A program made the translations under genes and the position numbers. DNA of 64,000 nucleotides, from NCBI GenBank assembly GCA_024704765.1, contig JAKMXF010000307.1:394556-458555 (forward strand), read 5' to 3'. This DNA is from Oopsacas minuta. Lineage: Eukaryota; Porifera; Hexactinellida; Lyssacinosida; Leucopsacidae. The notes under the pieces are model-generated. The model was given only the letters and a program-made list of their open reading frames with translations. It made no database searches and was not told where the DNA came from. Positions 33,716 to 46,596 of this stretch are shown in pieces. Positions within the stretch are counted from its first letter, which is position 1; each line of letters opens with the position of its first letter.

Positions 33716-36560
33716 ATATCAACATTATGTATTATGTGGAAAAGACAAACGATATTACAGTATCTTTGCAAGGAATATGTGAACGAATGAGAAGAGAATT
33801 TGAAGGACCCGGGGGACGAATCGCAAAATAGATTTATTTGTCACTCAGAGGGCTGTTATGTATATGAATAAGACTTACGTAGTGGCCTTTTAAATTACCT
33901 TAACAACAACAGTCTACTCTGGTCATAGCGAAGTACTCGTGCTCGAGTTTCATTTAGTTGTAAGCTGAGTAAAAATCATTACCTATAGCGCAGGTTCTCA
34001 ATCTCTATTTGAGTGAGTCTTTAGAGTGAAGGGAAATTATTCTATCTAATACTGAGATTTGTGCAACATAGTCCACTTGCAGATGAGCTGCTAGAAGCTC
34101 CGCATCGGAATACATGAGTGAAGCCAAGGAACACAAGCAATAAATGGGACTACATGAGTTTCTCAGATTGTTACGTAACTCCGAATCTGATTTTCCTTAC
34201 CTAAGAACTATAACTGATTGAAACCTAGTATCATTTCTATTGACTATGTGAATTGCCATTGTGCACAAAATATCCTGGAAACCTTCTTACGATTTCTTTA
34301 TACGGGAATCAAGTAAGAAAAAGCGATGGAAAAGAATGTAAATCTCACATTCTAGACAAGCTGAGCATTAAAATGGAGCAAGAACAGTCGATAAGAAAAA
34401 TTGTTGTCTGAAAAAAGTTGTGAGCATTCACTTAAGGAAATTCAAGGAAGTTAGGTGGATATAAGCAGAGACGACGCCGCCTCAGTGACGCCTAACCGGT
34501 GCCTATAATGTTAGAGGGGGCACACCGAAATCCTAACTCGGTTAACAAACAAATATTTACATTGTAAGGATATTTAAAAGTGAATAAACCAACTTTGTAA
34601 GATGCTGTTGAGTCATCATGACACAAAAATATGAAAGATTTTACCACTTACATGTTTCTTTTAATGTGTTACAGAATAAGGGATCCCGCCTTTGAATATA
34701 TGTTATTGTCAAAACGTGTCATCATGTAATACTATTTTGTGGTACCGACAATACTTCAACGTTACAACTCACGAAAGTGACGTAAATTCGGTCCGAAATT
34801 TTAAATAAGTTATGTACGGGAGATGAACTTATTGTGATATAATATTATATTAGACAAAGATGCGAGAGATGCGTGCGAGGCGTGCAGAATTTACAAGTTA
34901 CAATTTGAACTCATATTTCACAGTACTACGTAAACAGTTTTTCAATAGGGGTATATAGTAACCGTTTTCTAGTTTGATTGCCTTATATCTGACATGCTCT
35001 TATAACCAACACAAAATGATCATATATTCGGTATCTAATATATTAAGATTCTCCTAGGGTACATTGAAATTCCAAAGTGAGGTTATAAGTTACTCACCTT
35101 TGGGCGAAACTATTGATGCACAATAAACCCCAAATCTTGACTTCACTCTCTTGACCACGTGTATATAACGTCTGAAATAACTAAATGAAGATATAAATAA
35201 CACCGGCTATGAATTTAAAACAACATGAAGATCAAACGAATGCTAGCTCGTGAATAAGTTCTAAAACCAAATTTTGAGCAACGCTATTAGTTTTGATTGA
35301 ATAGAAAACACCAAAGGGGGATCTATCGCCAAACTCCGGAGTCGAAGGTGGCTTGAGAGATGTCATGGGCAACATTGAAGAAAATTAGTTTAAGGTAGCT
35401 ATACAAGCTTGTTTGAAAGAATGATGGCATGTATCCAAGCCAAGTGATGTTATTTCGAACAAATACTTATAATAAGATCACCTGTTATACCTTAGATTGT
35501 TAGGCTCAAAAATATTGAGTGCCCCTCGTACTATATGCTAACTGCTCATTACTATATTATAGCCATCTATAACACTGGCACCAAATTTTGAAGGTATTTT
35601 ACTTTGTGGACACTATATATTGCCTTATGTACTATGAAGTATGCTGAGTGGGGATATGAATACCATACTCTATCACATATCAATTTTTAAATTCAAAATC
35701 AAAATGGGAAAAGTTCAACAATTCGCATAAGTACATGACCTAAATGAACTAGTCATGTAAAACCTCCGAGAGCACATATAAAGTGAACAAGTTGCGTATA
35801 GGCTAAATTGGTCATTTTACTAAAGAAATCGAGACTACAAATACCAAAAATGAGAAAAGATAAAAGATAGTAAAATGTCATATTATACCATGTTTAACCA
35901 ATACACAGCTAATTCCTATAATCAATGAATTCAAACATAACTGCTAGTGTGTATGTATGTATGTATGTATGTATGTATGTATGTATGTATGTTTGTATGT
36001 TTAGTATAGATTGAAGAAACTGGAAGCCCACCATCGCTGATTTCTTCGAAATAGCACTATGAGGATAGTCAAGTTCGAGTCTTGGAAGAAAGTTCAAAAC
36101 TATAACGAAATTATGAGATCATTGTCACCTTTTGGTGCATCGAAGCACATGATATCATGACGTCATCACTTTTACCAAATGCAAATTCATATGGAATTAT
36201 AACGTCATCATGAATGTACAAATTCAAAATTTCCATATTTCACATAATTTAAGAATCTAAGATTTCCAGAGACTATATATGTTGAGAGAAAGCCTCTACA
36301 AAATTTAGAAATTTGGAGAATCTGTTTACTCTATATACATAAATCAACAATCAATAAATATAAACATGAGGAACTTGAAAATGAGAAATATAAATTCAAC
36401 GTACTTGAAAATCAATGAACATTATTTATAACCCAGTCTATTCCATTATGCATACTTTTCAATTATTTGTTTGGTTGATATTTATAAAGGCAACAAGAAA
36501 GATTACATATAAGATAACTGAAAATAAGAAATTCGGATTTAGCTCACTTGATAACCCATG
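33716..36560. other. 2.8-kb spacer with a TATG microsatellite
   Basis: I find no transposase motif, terminal repeats or gene. The only distinct feature is the tetranucleotide run at 35949-36001. Confidence 0.5.
35949..36001 (+). repeat. TATG tetranucleotide microsatellite
   Basis: About 12 consecutive GTAT/TATG units, nearly perfect, with one G-to-T variant near the right end. Open frames reading through it are artefacts of the repeat. Confidence 0.95.
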
Positions 36561-36562
36561 TA

Positions 36563-37854
36563 CAGGGTGACTCATAAATACTGTTACTGATATACTATCT
36601 AACAATATTCTATATTTCATATAGGAATTCTGTATAATATTATGCTATAATTCATTCTAGATCTTATACTCTAAAATATTTATTCATTATGGCATTTGGA
36701 CACTAATCAATCGATTTTTTACTGATTAGCAATGGAACTTCGGCGAGCAGTTGATATACAGCTTTATGAGGCGAGAAATTCCAAGGTTAAAATCGCTAAA
36801 CTACTAAAAACGAATTAGATGTTCATAAACCGGTCTTTGTTTTGATACAATGATACCGGATTGATGACTGACAGACGTAGACCTGGTCGTCCGCGAATTG
36901 TAAGGACCTTTTCTAAGATAAGTCGTGCATCCCAGAGGTTCCGCTGAAATCCTTCAAGAAGCATCGGAAAAATGGCCAAGGAGATACAAATTAGTAGGGA
37001 ATCAATGAGAAGAATTGTATGAAGTGACCTATAGATGAAAGCCTATACATTGAATAAGTGCCAGCTTCTTAGAGAGCAAAATAAGAACAAGCGGTTACAA
37101 AGATGTAAAGAATGGTTTCGCGTTACAACAACCACGCCCATAGAGATTTCCTCTTCTCAGATGAGAAATTGTTCACTGTAGAACAAGTGTTAAACTCCCA
37201 AAACGATAGAATCCTTGCTACTGCGAAAAATAATCTCCCTAAATCTAGAGCTAAAAATCCAGCTTCAGGAATGGTGTGTGGAGGCATCACATTTGATGGT
37301 CGGACACCCCTTGTTTTCATTCCCCCAGAGTCTAAAAATCAATCAAACAGTATACCATGATTTGATACTGAAGAAGGTTGTCAAACCTTGGCGTAAAAAC
37401 ATTATCAAAATAGAAAATGGGTATTCCAACAAGACTCAGCACCTGCCCATAAAGCGAAAGCGACACAACAGTGGTGCAAAGAGAATCTCCCAAGGCTAAT
37501 TTCTGCCGATGAGTGGCTTTCTTACTCCCCTGACAGTAACCCTCTCGATTATTCAGTATGATCCATTTTAGAGAGCAAGGTCAACTCTAAAAAACACTAT
37601 AGTATTGACGAGCTAAAGAAAACCTTGTCTCGAGAATGGAAGAATATTCCAGACTGTGACATTTGTTCTAGCGTGGACTCCTTCCCTACTCATATTGTTA
37701 GGTGTATTAAATGCCGAGGGAGTATATTCGAATGATACTCGAAATATATTCTATGTAGAGATTCTGACAATTGGAAGAAATTTCATGTCAACAGCTTCAA
37801 TATTATATATTTTATACATACAACAATTGGTAACAGAATTTATGGGTCACTCTG
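36563..37854 (+). mobile_element. Tc1/mariner DD37D element, full length, decayed
   Basis: Terminal repeats CAGGGTGACTCATAAATACT (left) and CAGAGTGACCCATAAATTCT (right, other strand) are flanked by TA at 36561-36562 and 37855-37856. The length is 1292 bp. It is the closest relative of 8693-10001, in the opposite orientation. Confidence 0.92.
36732..37735 (+). pseudogene. DD37D transposase with stops and frameshifts
   Basis: The start MELRRAVDIQLYEARNSKVK at 36732 is followed by an in-frame stop within 40 codons. GRPRIVRTFSKISR is the linker, and FLFSDEKLFTVEQVLNSQND (37150-37205) holds the first Asp. Then come MVCGGITFDGRTPLVFIP, FQQDSAPAHKAKATQQW (second Asp, about 37425-37470) and SPDSNPLDYSV (third Asp, about 37530-37560). 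Thirty-seven residues separate the last two. The last frame ends at 37735. At least two frameshifts and five stops are present. Confidence 0.85.
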
Positions 37855-37856
37855 TA

Positions 37857-38695
37857 TATTTGTTGAGCATATGATAACATGCTGAAACCTAACCTTTAGT
37901 ATTGTTTTGAATTTAATCAGCAATTTATGGAAATATGATTAATCACCCAAAAGGTGGGTGTATATTCACATTAGGAAATTTTCCATTGTCAGGACCACAA
38001 ATCAATTTACTACAGTATATCTTCCAAATCTCAGTCTTAATCTCCAAAATTGCGAACAGGAGAGTGAATAAATATATAAAATACATACATATGCACGGAT
38101 TAAGAATGTCAACCATTTTAGAACTGTGATACAATACTATAGTATTGTCGATAAAATATATAAAAAACCGTATGCCGAAAACAACATAAATTTCTATCTA
38201 TCAAATCTGGTTTTATGAAAAGGGTCAATTCTATTTTGGCAAAGTACAACAATTTTCTCACAGTTATATAAATGGCTTCATGATTTTGAAATCTGTAATG
38301 CATGCATACTTTCATAATGGACAAATGAAGGCATGGTGCAGGATGCAACAATTGCTGGGATATCTACGATACGTATTTTGTGCAGACAATGAAGTGTACC
38401 AGTGTTATCTTCGTAGCGGATTCAAATCCCCACTATAACATAGTTCACTCAAAAAGTATGGGTTCTATTTGGAAAGAACCATACCAGTGCAAATAGGAAA
38501 CTTGGTACATATGATATCATCACTCATAATCACGAATCTTTAATGATAAGTAGCCAATTTTACATCATAGTTTTGGTTCAAGTATATTATCAATATTTCC
38601 TACAATAATTGTGATAACAACTTATCATTTATTCAAATTTACATCTCACTTGGTACATTGCATATATCCACTTGGGGCATTCAACATGTTCTAGG
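37857..38695. other. AT-rich spacer, nothing recognised
   Basis: No motif, terminal repeat or RNA gene was seen. Confidence 0.5.
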
Positions 38696-38699
38696 CTCA

Positions 38700-39020
38700 T
38701 TACATTAAAATCATAGATAAGATCAAAATTAAGATATTTTTCTTTGTATATTCGAAATATTCGCCATTAAGCGAGACACATAACTTTAACCTTAATATCC
38801 ACATCAGAAATGGTTTTGTGAACTCTTTTGTGAGTATGTTTTTAAGGGCATTATGAGGCTCATATCCGAGTGCAAGTCTTGCGTCAGAAACCTTGCCTAC
38901 CAAGTGCTTTTTGACTAAACTGAAAAGCCAAATATCACATGGCTATAGATATGGGCTATATGGAGGGTGGGGCAACTCAATCATTCCCATTTCACTCTGC
39001 ATTTCACCGAGTAATAGACA
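38700..39020 (-). pseudogene. Mariner transposase C-terminal fragment
   Basis: The minus strand reads MGMIELPHPPYSPYL, then CDIWLFSLVKKHLVGK with the third catalytic Asp (about 38890-39000), and NILTKEFTKPF... CVSLNGEYFEY (38700-38840), the usual mariner C-terminus. A stop and a frame change interrupt it. The rest of the gene was not found. The 158-codon plus-strand frame at 38893-39369 partly overlaps it antisense and is not taken as a gene. Confidence 0.75.
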
Positions 39021-41713
39021 CAACTCTTCCTTTCAATGTTATGACAGTTACGGATCCTTCACAACCTGGACAGATTTGACTTTTCTTACAAATTTTGATT
39101 TAAGTTGCCAAAGCGCCATTAACTATAAATTCACTGCACGAGATATGTCAATTACGAAACCAGGAGAACGAGACTATAGAAGAGCTAAATGGAAGTTTCA
39201 GACATTAACCCCATTTCTCGTTTTAGAAACATGGCCTCTAAAAAATTTTTCAACTCTAGAAAGCATTATCGAAACAAAATTATCAATCACATGCAAGGAT
39301 GAACTAATTACTTACAGATTGCTTGGATACAGTCTACTGTCAAGAAGTGATTTCAGTTTTCAAAATTAGATCAAAGGGAATGTTTATTGTTATGATGGAA
39401 TGGAGGATCTACATATACTGGTACAATACCCGTCAAAAATTATACGAGCAATACGTAACAATTCTCCAATCACTTCGAATGTCAATTATATTTTTACCTA
39501 TCAGATAAGAAACACTAAAGCTATACTAGAGTACGTAGATTGCAACGTCATTAGAGTGTGTTACATCATTTATCGGTTTCACAAATTTATCTATCAATGC
39601 TATCCTTGTTAGCTATATTTATATACATGATATATGTGGTAAGCGAGAACTGGTAGATTATAAGTCGATTCCATATATTCTGCAGTTTCTCCATTATAAA
39701 TGCTATAAACTCGCTTAATAGAGCAACCGGTTAATCACCACTTTCCAGGGACAGAACCATATAAAGTGTCAAATACCTCCGGTTAATCGGGTCAATACCT
39801 TTATTCCGCTTAATCCGGTCAAATGTCCCTTAATTACCTAAGTGATGACCGCAATAAACAAGAAATGCAAAATCTTCCCCCTTTTGATATCCAAGTTAGC
39901 AAAAACTGAAATCTACCCGGAACAAATATGTTAACAAATGGAAGAACCCATAACAATACTTTACACAATAAATTTAAACCAGGACAAATTTGTTAAATGC
40001 CAAAATCATGACAAATTAGTTCCGGCCGAACAGTTTTACATCGGAAAAAATATATAAAAAGAGGACCAGTAATGTCAATATAGATCTAGATCTTTGTATC
40101 CTAAGAATTCAAATATCAACCAAAAACCATTTTGCAACACTGAAATTAATATAATTCGTTTCTCACGACCTGAATACAAATGATATTCTTCAACTGTATT
40201 TTATTCGCCTTCATTCCTTCGACAAACTTTCTTCAATTATAACAATGCTTTCTATTTCGATTCAATCATGTGAATATCTTTCTAAATCAATTTTGAAATG
40301 ATACAAAACGATACAAAACGATATATTGAACACGGTTACATAGATAATCGGTTATATTAGAGATAATTGTCTATTAGAAGCATGGATATTAGTTGACAGC
40401 ATCAACTGTTGATTATTGGCTTTGTTTAGAAATGCTTATCCTATTTTTACGGTCGTATAACTTATGTGGAATTTTAAATTTACTTTATCCATTCGAGAAA
40501 ATATGGATCTATTATTGATTCCATTCAACTGTATCAGAAAATGAGGCAGAGTTAACTCCTCAAAATTCAATTGTTAAGTTGATTCACATCCAGGTATGTT
40601 ATCTAAAGCATCACCTGATATTGGTCACTCAGAAACTAGTGTTGTCATCAACAAATCTACCTATAATTATGTGTCACTTGTCGCTACACTAGATGATGGT
40701 GATATTCTGAATGATGTATTCATTGAAGTGTTCACAGCTATTGAACAAAGTAAGGGTAACTAAATATGAAATTTCAACAAAGCTTTGTTAATAAATAGGT
40801 AATGATCTAATAGTTATTGAAATACTCATTGCATAATATTATATGATATATTACAATTCAAATACCAGATTAAGGTTGCATAGGTCGGTATTACCTCAAT
40901 AAGAATATTTAGGAATGATTAGAGCAAATTGTGTTGAGTTGATAACACATTAATGAGTTGTGACACTTCTGGCAGATGTAGCACACAACTGGAATATTAG
41001 AACAACAACTAGAAAACATATGAAAATCATTTCAAGTTCTCTCATTCTACTTGAAAATATTAGTATAGTTGGAAATATAATCCATTTTGTGCATTTTGTG
41101 TTAACATCAGAGGTGGCGCACATAAATAATATATGTGTTCTCCTGCCCCGTATTGCTTAATAATAAAATGAAACAACAAAAAGGTTGGCTACAAACAATT
41201 CTAAATATTCATGATGGGGTAATAGAGATTGATAGAATACAATTTTCTATCAGAATTGCTTCATCAAATTTTAATTAGAAGCCATTAGTAATTATGTATA
41301 AATAGCTAATTATCTATTTAATGAGCAAAGTATGCCTTGAAAATATAATTTGAAAACACTTCATAGATATTTATGTGAACAATGTAACTAACATAGCCCG
41401 ATAAATTTTGAAGTATCGAAATATTGACAATCATTGGCACCTATCATAATATTCATAGATAAATCAACAATGATTCCTAGATTGGCATCAAATAAATATC
41501 TCAATTGGTCCGCTGTCATATTAAATGTAAAAAAAGATTTCCATGAAAAACAATAGATTCCAGGACTACCCAGACCGATATTTCAAACTTCGACGATCAG
41601 ATTACTCTATCAGTGTAAACTATTATAGAGTATAGGGTTCATCGACGAGTATATCTCTTTCAACAGTTAAGGAGTCCTTTAAATTCGACATGGGTGAATA
41701 AGTTTTATGTACT
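39021..41713. other. Spacer with a possible pogo-like arm
   Basis: At 39700-39850 repeated GGTTAATC and CGCTTAAT motifs, together with ACTCGCTTAATAGAGC, resemble the terminal arm of pogo/Tigger elements, but I found no partner arm or transposase. A direct repeat GATACAAAAC occurs twice at 40299-40320. Nothing else is recognised. Confidence 0.35.
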
Positions 41714-41999
41714 GATGCACTCAGGGGCGTAGATCCGTCATTTTTCTGGTGGGGATGGAGAATTTAAAACCAGCACTTTTCTACATATGACAAATATGAA
41801 TATGCTAGAATCGTAGTCATTAAAGTTCCTAACTCGACAAAAGGATAGATAGACAATAGTAAAACAGCTAAGAACATAGATCATAGTATGTATAGTATAC
41901 TTTATACTTGGTAGTGCGAAAAGAACATATGGATTGAATATATCTAGACTAAAGTATAAATTATTCGAAATTGCCAAATATTTTCCGACGTATCTCACC

Positions 42000-44580
42000 T
42001 CTTGTCGAAATTCATTTGCTAGTGTAGCGATATTTATTCAATCAATAATTTCTTTGTGAACATTACATACACATACTGAATTCAGACGTTTCCGCGTCAT
42101 TGAATTCCTGAGTCATGTCTTTAGTCTTCTTAATTCAGAAAAACTCCTTTCAAATTCGCAAAAAGATACCGACATACGAGTGATAATTTTATTAGAGTTC
42201 GTACTTCCAAATGCAATTTTCTATACTATTTTAGCTTCTTCAATACTTTCTGGATTGACATTCTCTGAATAATGCAAGTTGAGTTGATAATGTATGCTTT
42301 TCTAATTCTGGATATTGTCCAATTAATTCAATATTTACTTCTCTACTGAGTAACATTGTTTTCAATTTTTCATATTGATTTAAACCGGTTTAACTTGCGT
42401 AATACCTTTCAGATAGAATACGTTGCACCGTCATTAAAAGCTGAGTATAGATCTTTTATAATACTCTTCAGTAGATAAAGTAGTATTACATTGTATATTT
42501 CGTGAATAATATCTTTTAGGTGGAAATCTTCTTCTGGGAATTTAGGTTCATCGAGACATTATCCTTCTGTTTGATCTTGAACTAGGCTAAAATATTGTTA
42601 AATGACTCTTGTGTTAAACATAACTCCAATTGTGCATGTACCAAACTAACGGCTGAAAGCATACCTAGAATTGATTTTGAATATAAAATTGATTTTCATT
42701 GTTAGCAATAACTTAATAAAATACAAACGAGATCTTCACCTGATAAATTCGTAGATTTTCCTTGTAATGATTTGTTTAGCTGTTCCAATATGGAAATAGG
42801 TTTCAAGGTCATTAACAGGCCCAAAAGAGTCTCTGCCTTGGGAAATCTATCAAGTAATCCATTAGCTTTAGTGGCTGTGGTTGTACTTCCACTGAGTGAC
42901 AATTTCTTTTAGATCTCGATTACCTTATTATAGGAAATTAACGCTCCATGAAATTAACACGAATTGGAGCTGAACATTTTCAAATACATGAATTTAACGC
43001 GATTGAGAGGGAGAACATTTGGATATACACTATTTTATGCGAATAAATATAAAAAATTATTCAATTTCTAAACATAAAAAGTCCCAAAATAGGTTTCCAG
43101 TCCACTTGATAGACATGGTATCCTCTCAAACCAGTCACCCATCGGAAAACATGTAAATTGGGAGTTTGCCCATTCATTGTCTAAATTTGCTAAATTGAAG
43201 GAAATTAATATCATGGAAATTAATGCTCCATGAAATTAACGCGAATTAAAGCATCTGCGTTAATTTCCTCTAGTAAGGCACTGCAAAATAGTTATCAACT
43301 GCAGATATGATGGATGAATATCTAGTGAGCCAACAAGTTGGACATAATGGTCAGATATTCAGAGTTGATACAATACTTTCGGAATTATGTTCCTTTGCTA
43401 CCTGATTAAATATAGCTTAAATTATGAAGATTAATAGGTGATTATAATTATTTAACTAATTTAACAATATATTGAAAATGATTACCTTATACTTTCTGGA
43501 GTTTGCATAAAGAATCCCCAATTCATGCATCTATTGAATAGAATCACCTGCCAATCGACAAGTGATTAGTGATTGTTGCATGACTAAGTTAGCTTAATGC
43601 GAACCACAATGGAAAAAGTGCAAGGGATTGAATTTCCTTGAATCTTGCTTGACATCCATTATAAATTCCGCTTTGTGACAGTTCCATCGTATGTCTGAGG
43701 AGTAATTGATTAATGGACAGATTCAATTGAATAATAACGCGTATAACATTTTAGCAATATTCTCTCCAATTGTTACACTAATTTCGATAAACCTATAAAA
43801 TGCTCATGAACTTCTAATTCAGAGTCTACATGGCAAATACACATAGATTCTTGTTCTTCGCCTGTGATATCTTGTGTACTGTCTACCATGATACCAAATA
43901 CTCCATTAGTACGTATTTATCAGCAATTAGATTCACAATACAATGGTTAAGGAGATTCATCATCCCCTCTTGTGCTTGAGAACTGAAATTGGTACTTTTA
44001 GCTAAATATTGAAATAAGTTGACATCGTCTTCTCCTCTAAGTTTCAATAATTGCCAAAATTACCACTTTCTTCAGAATGCCCACGAAAAGCAATTCCCTG
44101 ATGGAGTAAATACCTTACAGAAGTGAATATTTTAAGTAAAGACTTTCTAGAAATTTGTTGGACTGAATAATTTAAGAATCCAAAGTAGAGTCACTGAAGG
44201 TTCATCTATAGTCTCATATTGTATGCAGCAAGCTTGTATAATTGAGAATTTTGATATTCAACAAATCGTTGTGCCGCCTCTCTCCAATATTTAAAGCTTT
44301 CAGAAACAAAAGATAATTCAATAGCTGGTACATTTTCTAATAATTTTAGTCAGGAAGCTTTTAAACATGTTAAACATGCGACTTGCTCTAACTCGGTATT
44401 AGTGAATCCATGGACACTGTCAAACAAAACCTTCCGAAAATAAACGTTCTGAGTCTGTTCCTTTCTTTGGTAGATAAGCGATATCCGCGGTTGATTAGGC
44501 TGAGTAATATCTATCTCTTCATTTTAAGTGGTAACTGTAGAAGCTATTTGAGTAGAACTAATATTCGCATATAAATCAAT
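42000..44580 (-). pseudogene. TTF/ZMYM1-like hAT transposase relic of the 5.8-kb element
   Basis: Read on the minus strand from 44580: QPRISLIYQRKEQTQNVYFR and CLTCLKAS (degenerate TTF zinc-finger region), FVSESFKYWREAAQRFVEYQ at about 44260-44330, and then a long decayed core interrupted by a miniature element at 42933-43270. LLGLLMTLKPISILEQLNKS is at 42702-42902. CEFERSFSELRRLKT (about 42105-42160) and RLNSVCVCNVHKEIID (about 42035-42090) form the C-terminal dimerisation region. Many stops and frameshifts exclude function. Confidence 0.78.
42933..43270. mobile_element. Miniature inverted-repeat element inside the hAT transposase
   Basis: GGAAATTAACGC at the left edge and the same 12 bases inverted at the right edge (right end GAGGAAATTAACGC read inward) bound about 338 bp. 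TA lies outside both ends. Subterminal GAAATTAACRCGAATT is also repeated in both arms. It has no coding capacity and interrupts the hAT reading sequence. The TA target suggests a pogo/Tc1-type origin. Confidence 0.6.
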
Positions 44581-44930
44581 ATCAGATGGATCTGTGGATT
44601 CTTCTGTGATATCAAGCCCTGAAGTTTGGTTACATGGTCGACCGGAACACAGAAAGCTGAAATTTTGCCCCGTATTAGATTATACAACTCAACAAGATTT
44701 CTCATCAGAGATCACATACATTTATCTTAGCATACTTTTGAATGCTGAACTCGAATCTGCAATCAGAATTTTCTAGCACGTCTAGTTATTCTGAAATCCA
44801 ATATCCATTTTTTCAAAAGTATAGTATTACCTAGTTACTAAATTGCTATGTGAGCATGCCTATGTTGATTCAATTATCTGGAATATAAATGACTTTACTT
44901 GTTTGAATTCAAGCAAATCAAATTATAAAC

Positions 44931-46596
44931 ATGCATCGTAATTGTAGCACTCATCCCAACAATTTCTGTTACGTTTGTGGTCTTTTTTGCGTAAAATCAC
45001 AAAGACGACCAATCACAAATCAATTAAAGAACATATACAAATTGTACTTCGAATGTCCACTTGGTGACCAAGACAAGTCGTGGGCACCACATGTCATATG
45101 CACTTCTTGTTCAAGTGGACTACGTGATTGGTTGAACAAAAGGAAAGTTTCAATGCCATTTGCAATACCCATGGTCTGGAGGGAACAGAAAAATCACCTT
45201 GATGATTGTTACTTTTGCCTTATCGACATTACAGGATTCTCAGCCAAGAATAAGCACGCTCTTGTTTACCCAGACTTGGATTCTGCTCGCAGGCCAATTC
45301 CACACGACATCTCATTACCAATCCCAATTGTCAAGCCACAGCAAATTAAAATCGGGTTTGATATGGTGGAAGATGTTCATGCAGAGTCTACAGATGCTAA
45401 TTATGTCCCGGAAGATGAATTACTAGAGCCACAAACATTTACACAGGGAGAATTGAATGACCTGGTCAGGGATCTAGACTTATCTAAAGACAAAGCTGAA
45501 CTCCTTGCATCCAGGCTCAAACAGAAAAACCTACTCGACAAGGATGTCCTAGTATCCCACTATCGCAAGCGAAATTTCGATCTCACTCAATACTACACCA
45601 CTGATGGGCCAGTGTGCTATTGTAATGATATCGAAGGACTCTATGCAAACCTACTACAAGAACATTCTTCCTCTGATTGGTGCCTTTTCATCGACTCGTC
45701 AAAACGCAGTTTGAAAGCTGTTCTGTTGCATAACGGAAATCTAAAGCCTGGCGTTCCAATTGCTCACTCCGTCTATCTGAAAGAAACCTTCGTCAATTTG
45801 CAGGAAGTTTTGGACGCAATACAGTATAGAACACATAAATGGAATATCTGCGGTGATCTTAAGATAATCGGGCTATTGATGGGGTTACAACAAGGTTTTA
45901 CATAGTATTGTTGTTTCCTATGTCTATGGGACAGCCGAACAACTGGTGAACATTATAAAAAATGTGATTGGCCGAAGAGAACCTATGAAGTGGGGAAAAC
46001 ATATTTACAGCATTCGCCATTGGTAGATCCAAACAAAGTTTTCTTACCCCCACTTCATACTAAGCTTGGATTAATGAAAACATTCGTTAAAACAATGGAC
46101 AAATCAAATTCCGCAGGATTTCTGCATTTGGTTGGCAAATTTCCGAAACTAAGGGAGGGCCAAGTTAAAAGAGGGAGTATTTGTAGGACCACAAATCAGA
46201 CAAGTATTCAGAGATCCAGATTTCGAGAAGACATTATCCGAATTAGAAATGAGTGCTTGGAATTCTTTCAAATGGGTTTGTGAAAACTTTTTGGGCAACA
46301 AGAAGTCGTCCAACTACAGAGAAGGAGTGGAAACCTTGCTTAACGCATACGAGAAGATGGGCTGTCGCATGTCGCTAAAACTTCACCTCTTGCACTCTCA
46401 CCTTGATTTTTCCCCTGAGAACCTTGGTGCTGTAAGTGATGAACAGGGTGAGAGATTCCACCAAGACATACAGGAGATGGAAACCCGATACCAAGGTTTC
46501 TGGAATGAGGGCATGATGTCCGACTACTGTTGGAGGCTCTTCAGAGATAATCCCAACAAAATATATAAAAGGAAGTTGTACTCTCAAAACATTTAA
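44931..46596 (+). pseudogene. WAPH/GERFHQD-family gene, copy 1 (nearly intact, about 554 codons)
   Basis: I do not know this protein's function. Segment 1 (324 codons) has Cys pairs C13/C16 (FCYVCG) and C57/C60 (WAPHVICTSC) that could bind zinc, then GDQDKSWAPH (45-54), MPFAIPMVWRE (75-85), DDCYFC (91-96) and an acidic linker. A conserved LNDLVRDLDLSKDKAELLAS and WCLFIDSSKRSLKAVLLHNG follow. It is broken by TAG at 45903-45905, where copy 3 has Lys (a single AAG-to-TAG change explains it), continues with FLCLWDSR and LPPLHTKLGLMKTF, loses frame in the A-run 46167-46170 (one extra base) and resumes to the stop at 46594-46596. The last part contains NFLGN, YEKMGCRMSLKLHLLHSH and SDEQGERFHQDIQEMETRYQ. 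Only two lesions over 1.67 kb make it far better preserved than its hAT host. It has no introns. Similar uncharacterised multicopy proteins exist, from memory, in other invertebrate genomes. Confidence 0.85.

Noticed and set aside
35909-36097. 62-codon frame with repeated HTYI residues
   Set aside because: It is a translation of the TATG microsatellite.
38893-39369. 158-codon plus-strand frame
   Set aside because: It overlaps antisense the mariner C-terminal fragment and shows no family motif in its own frame.
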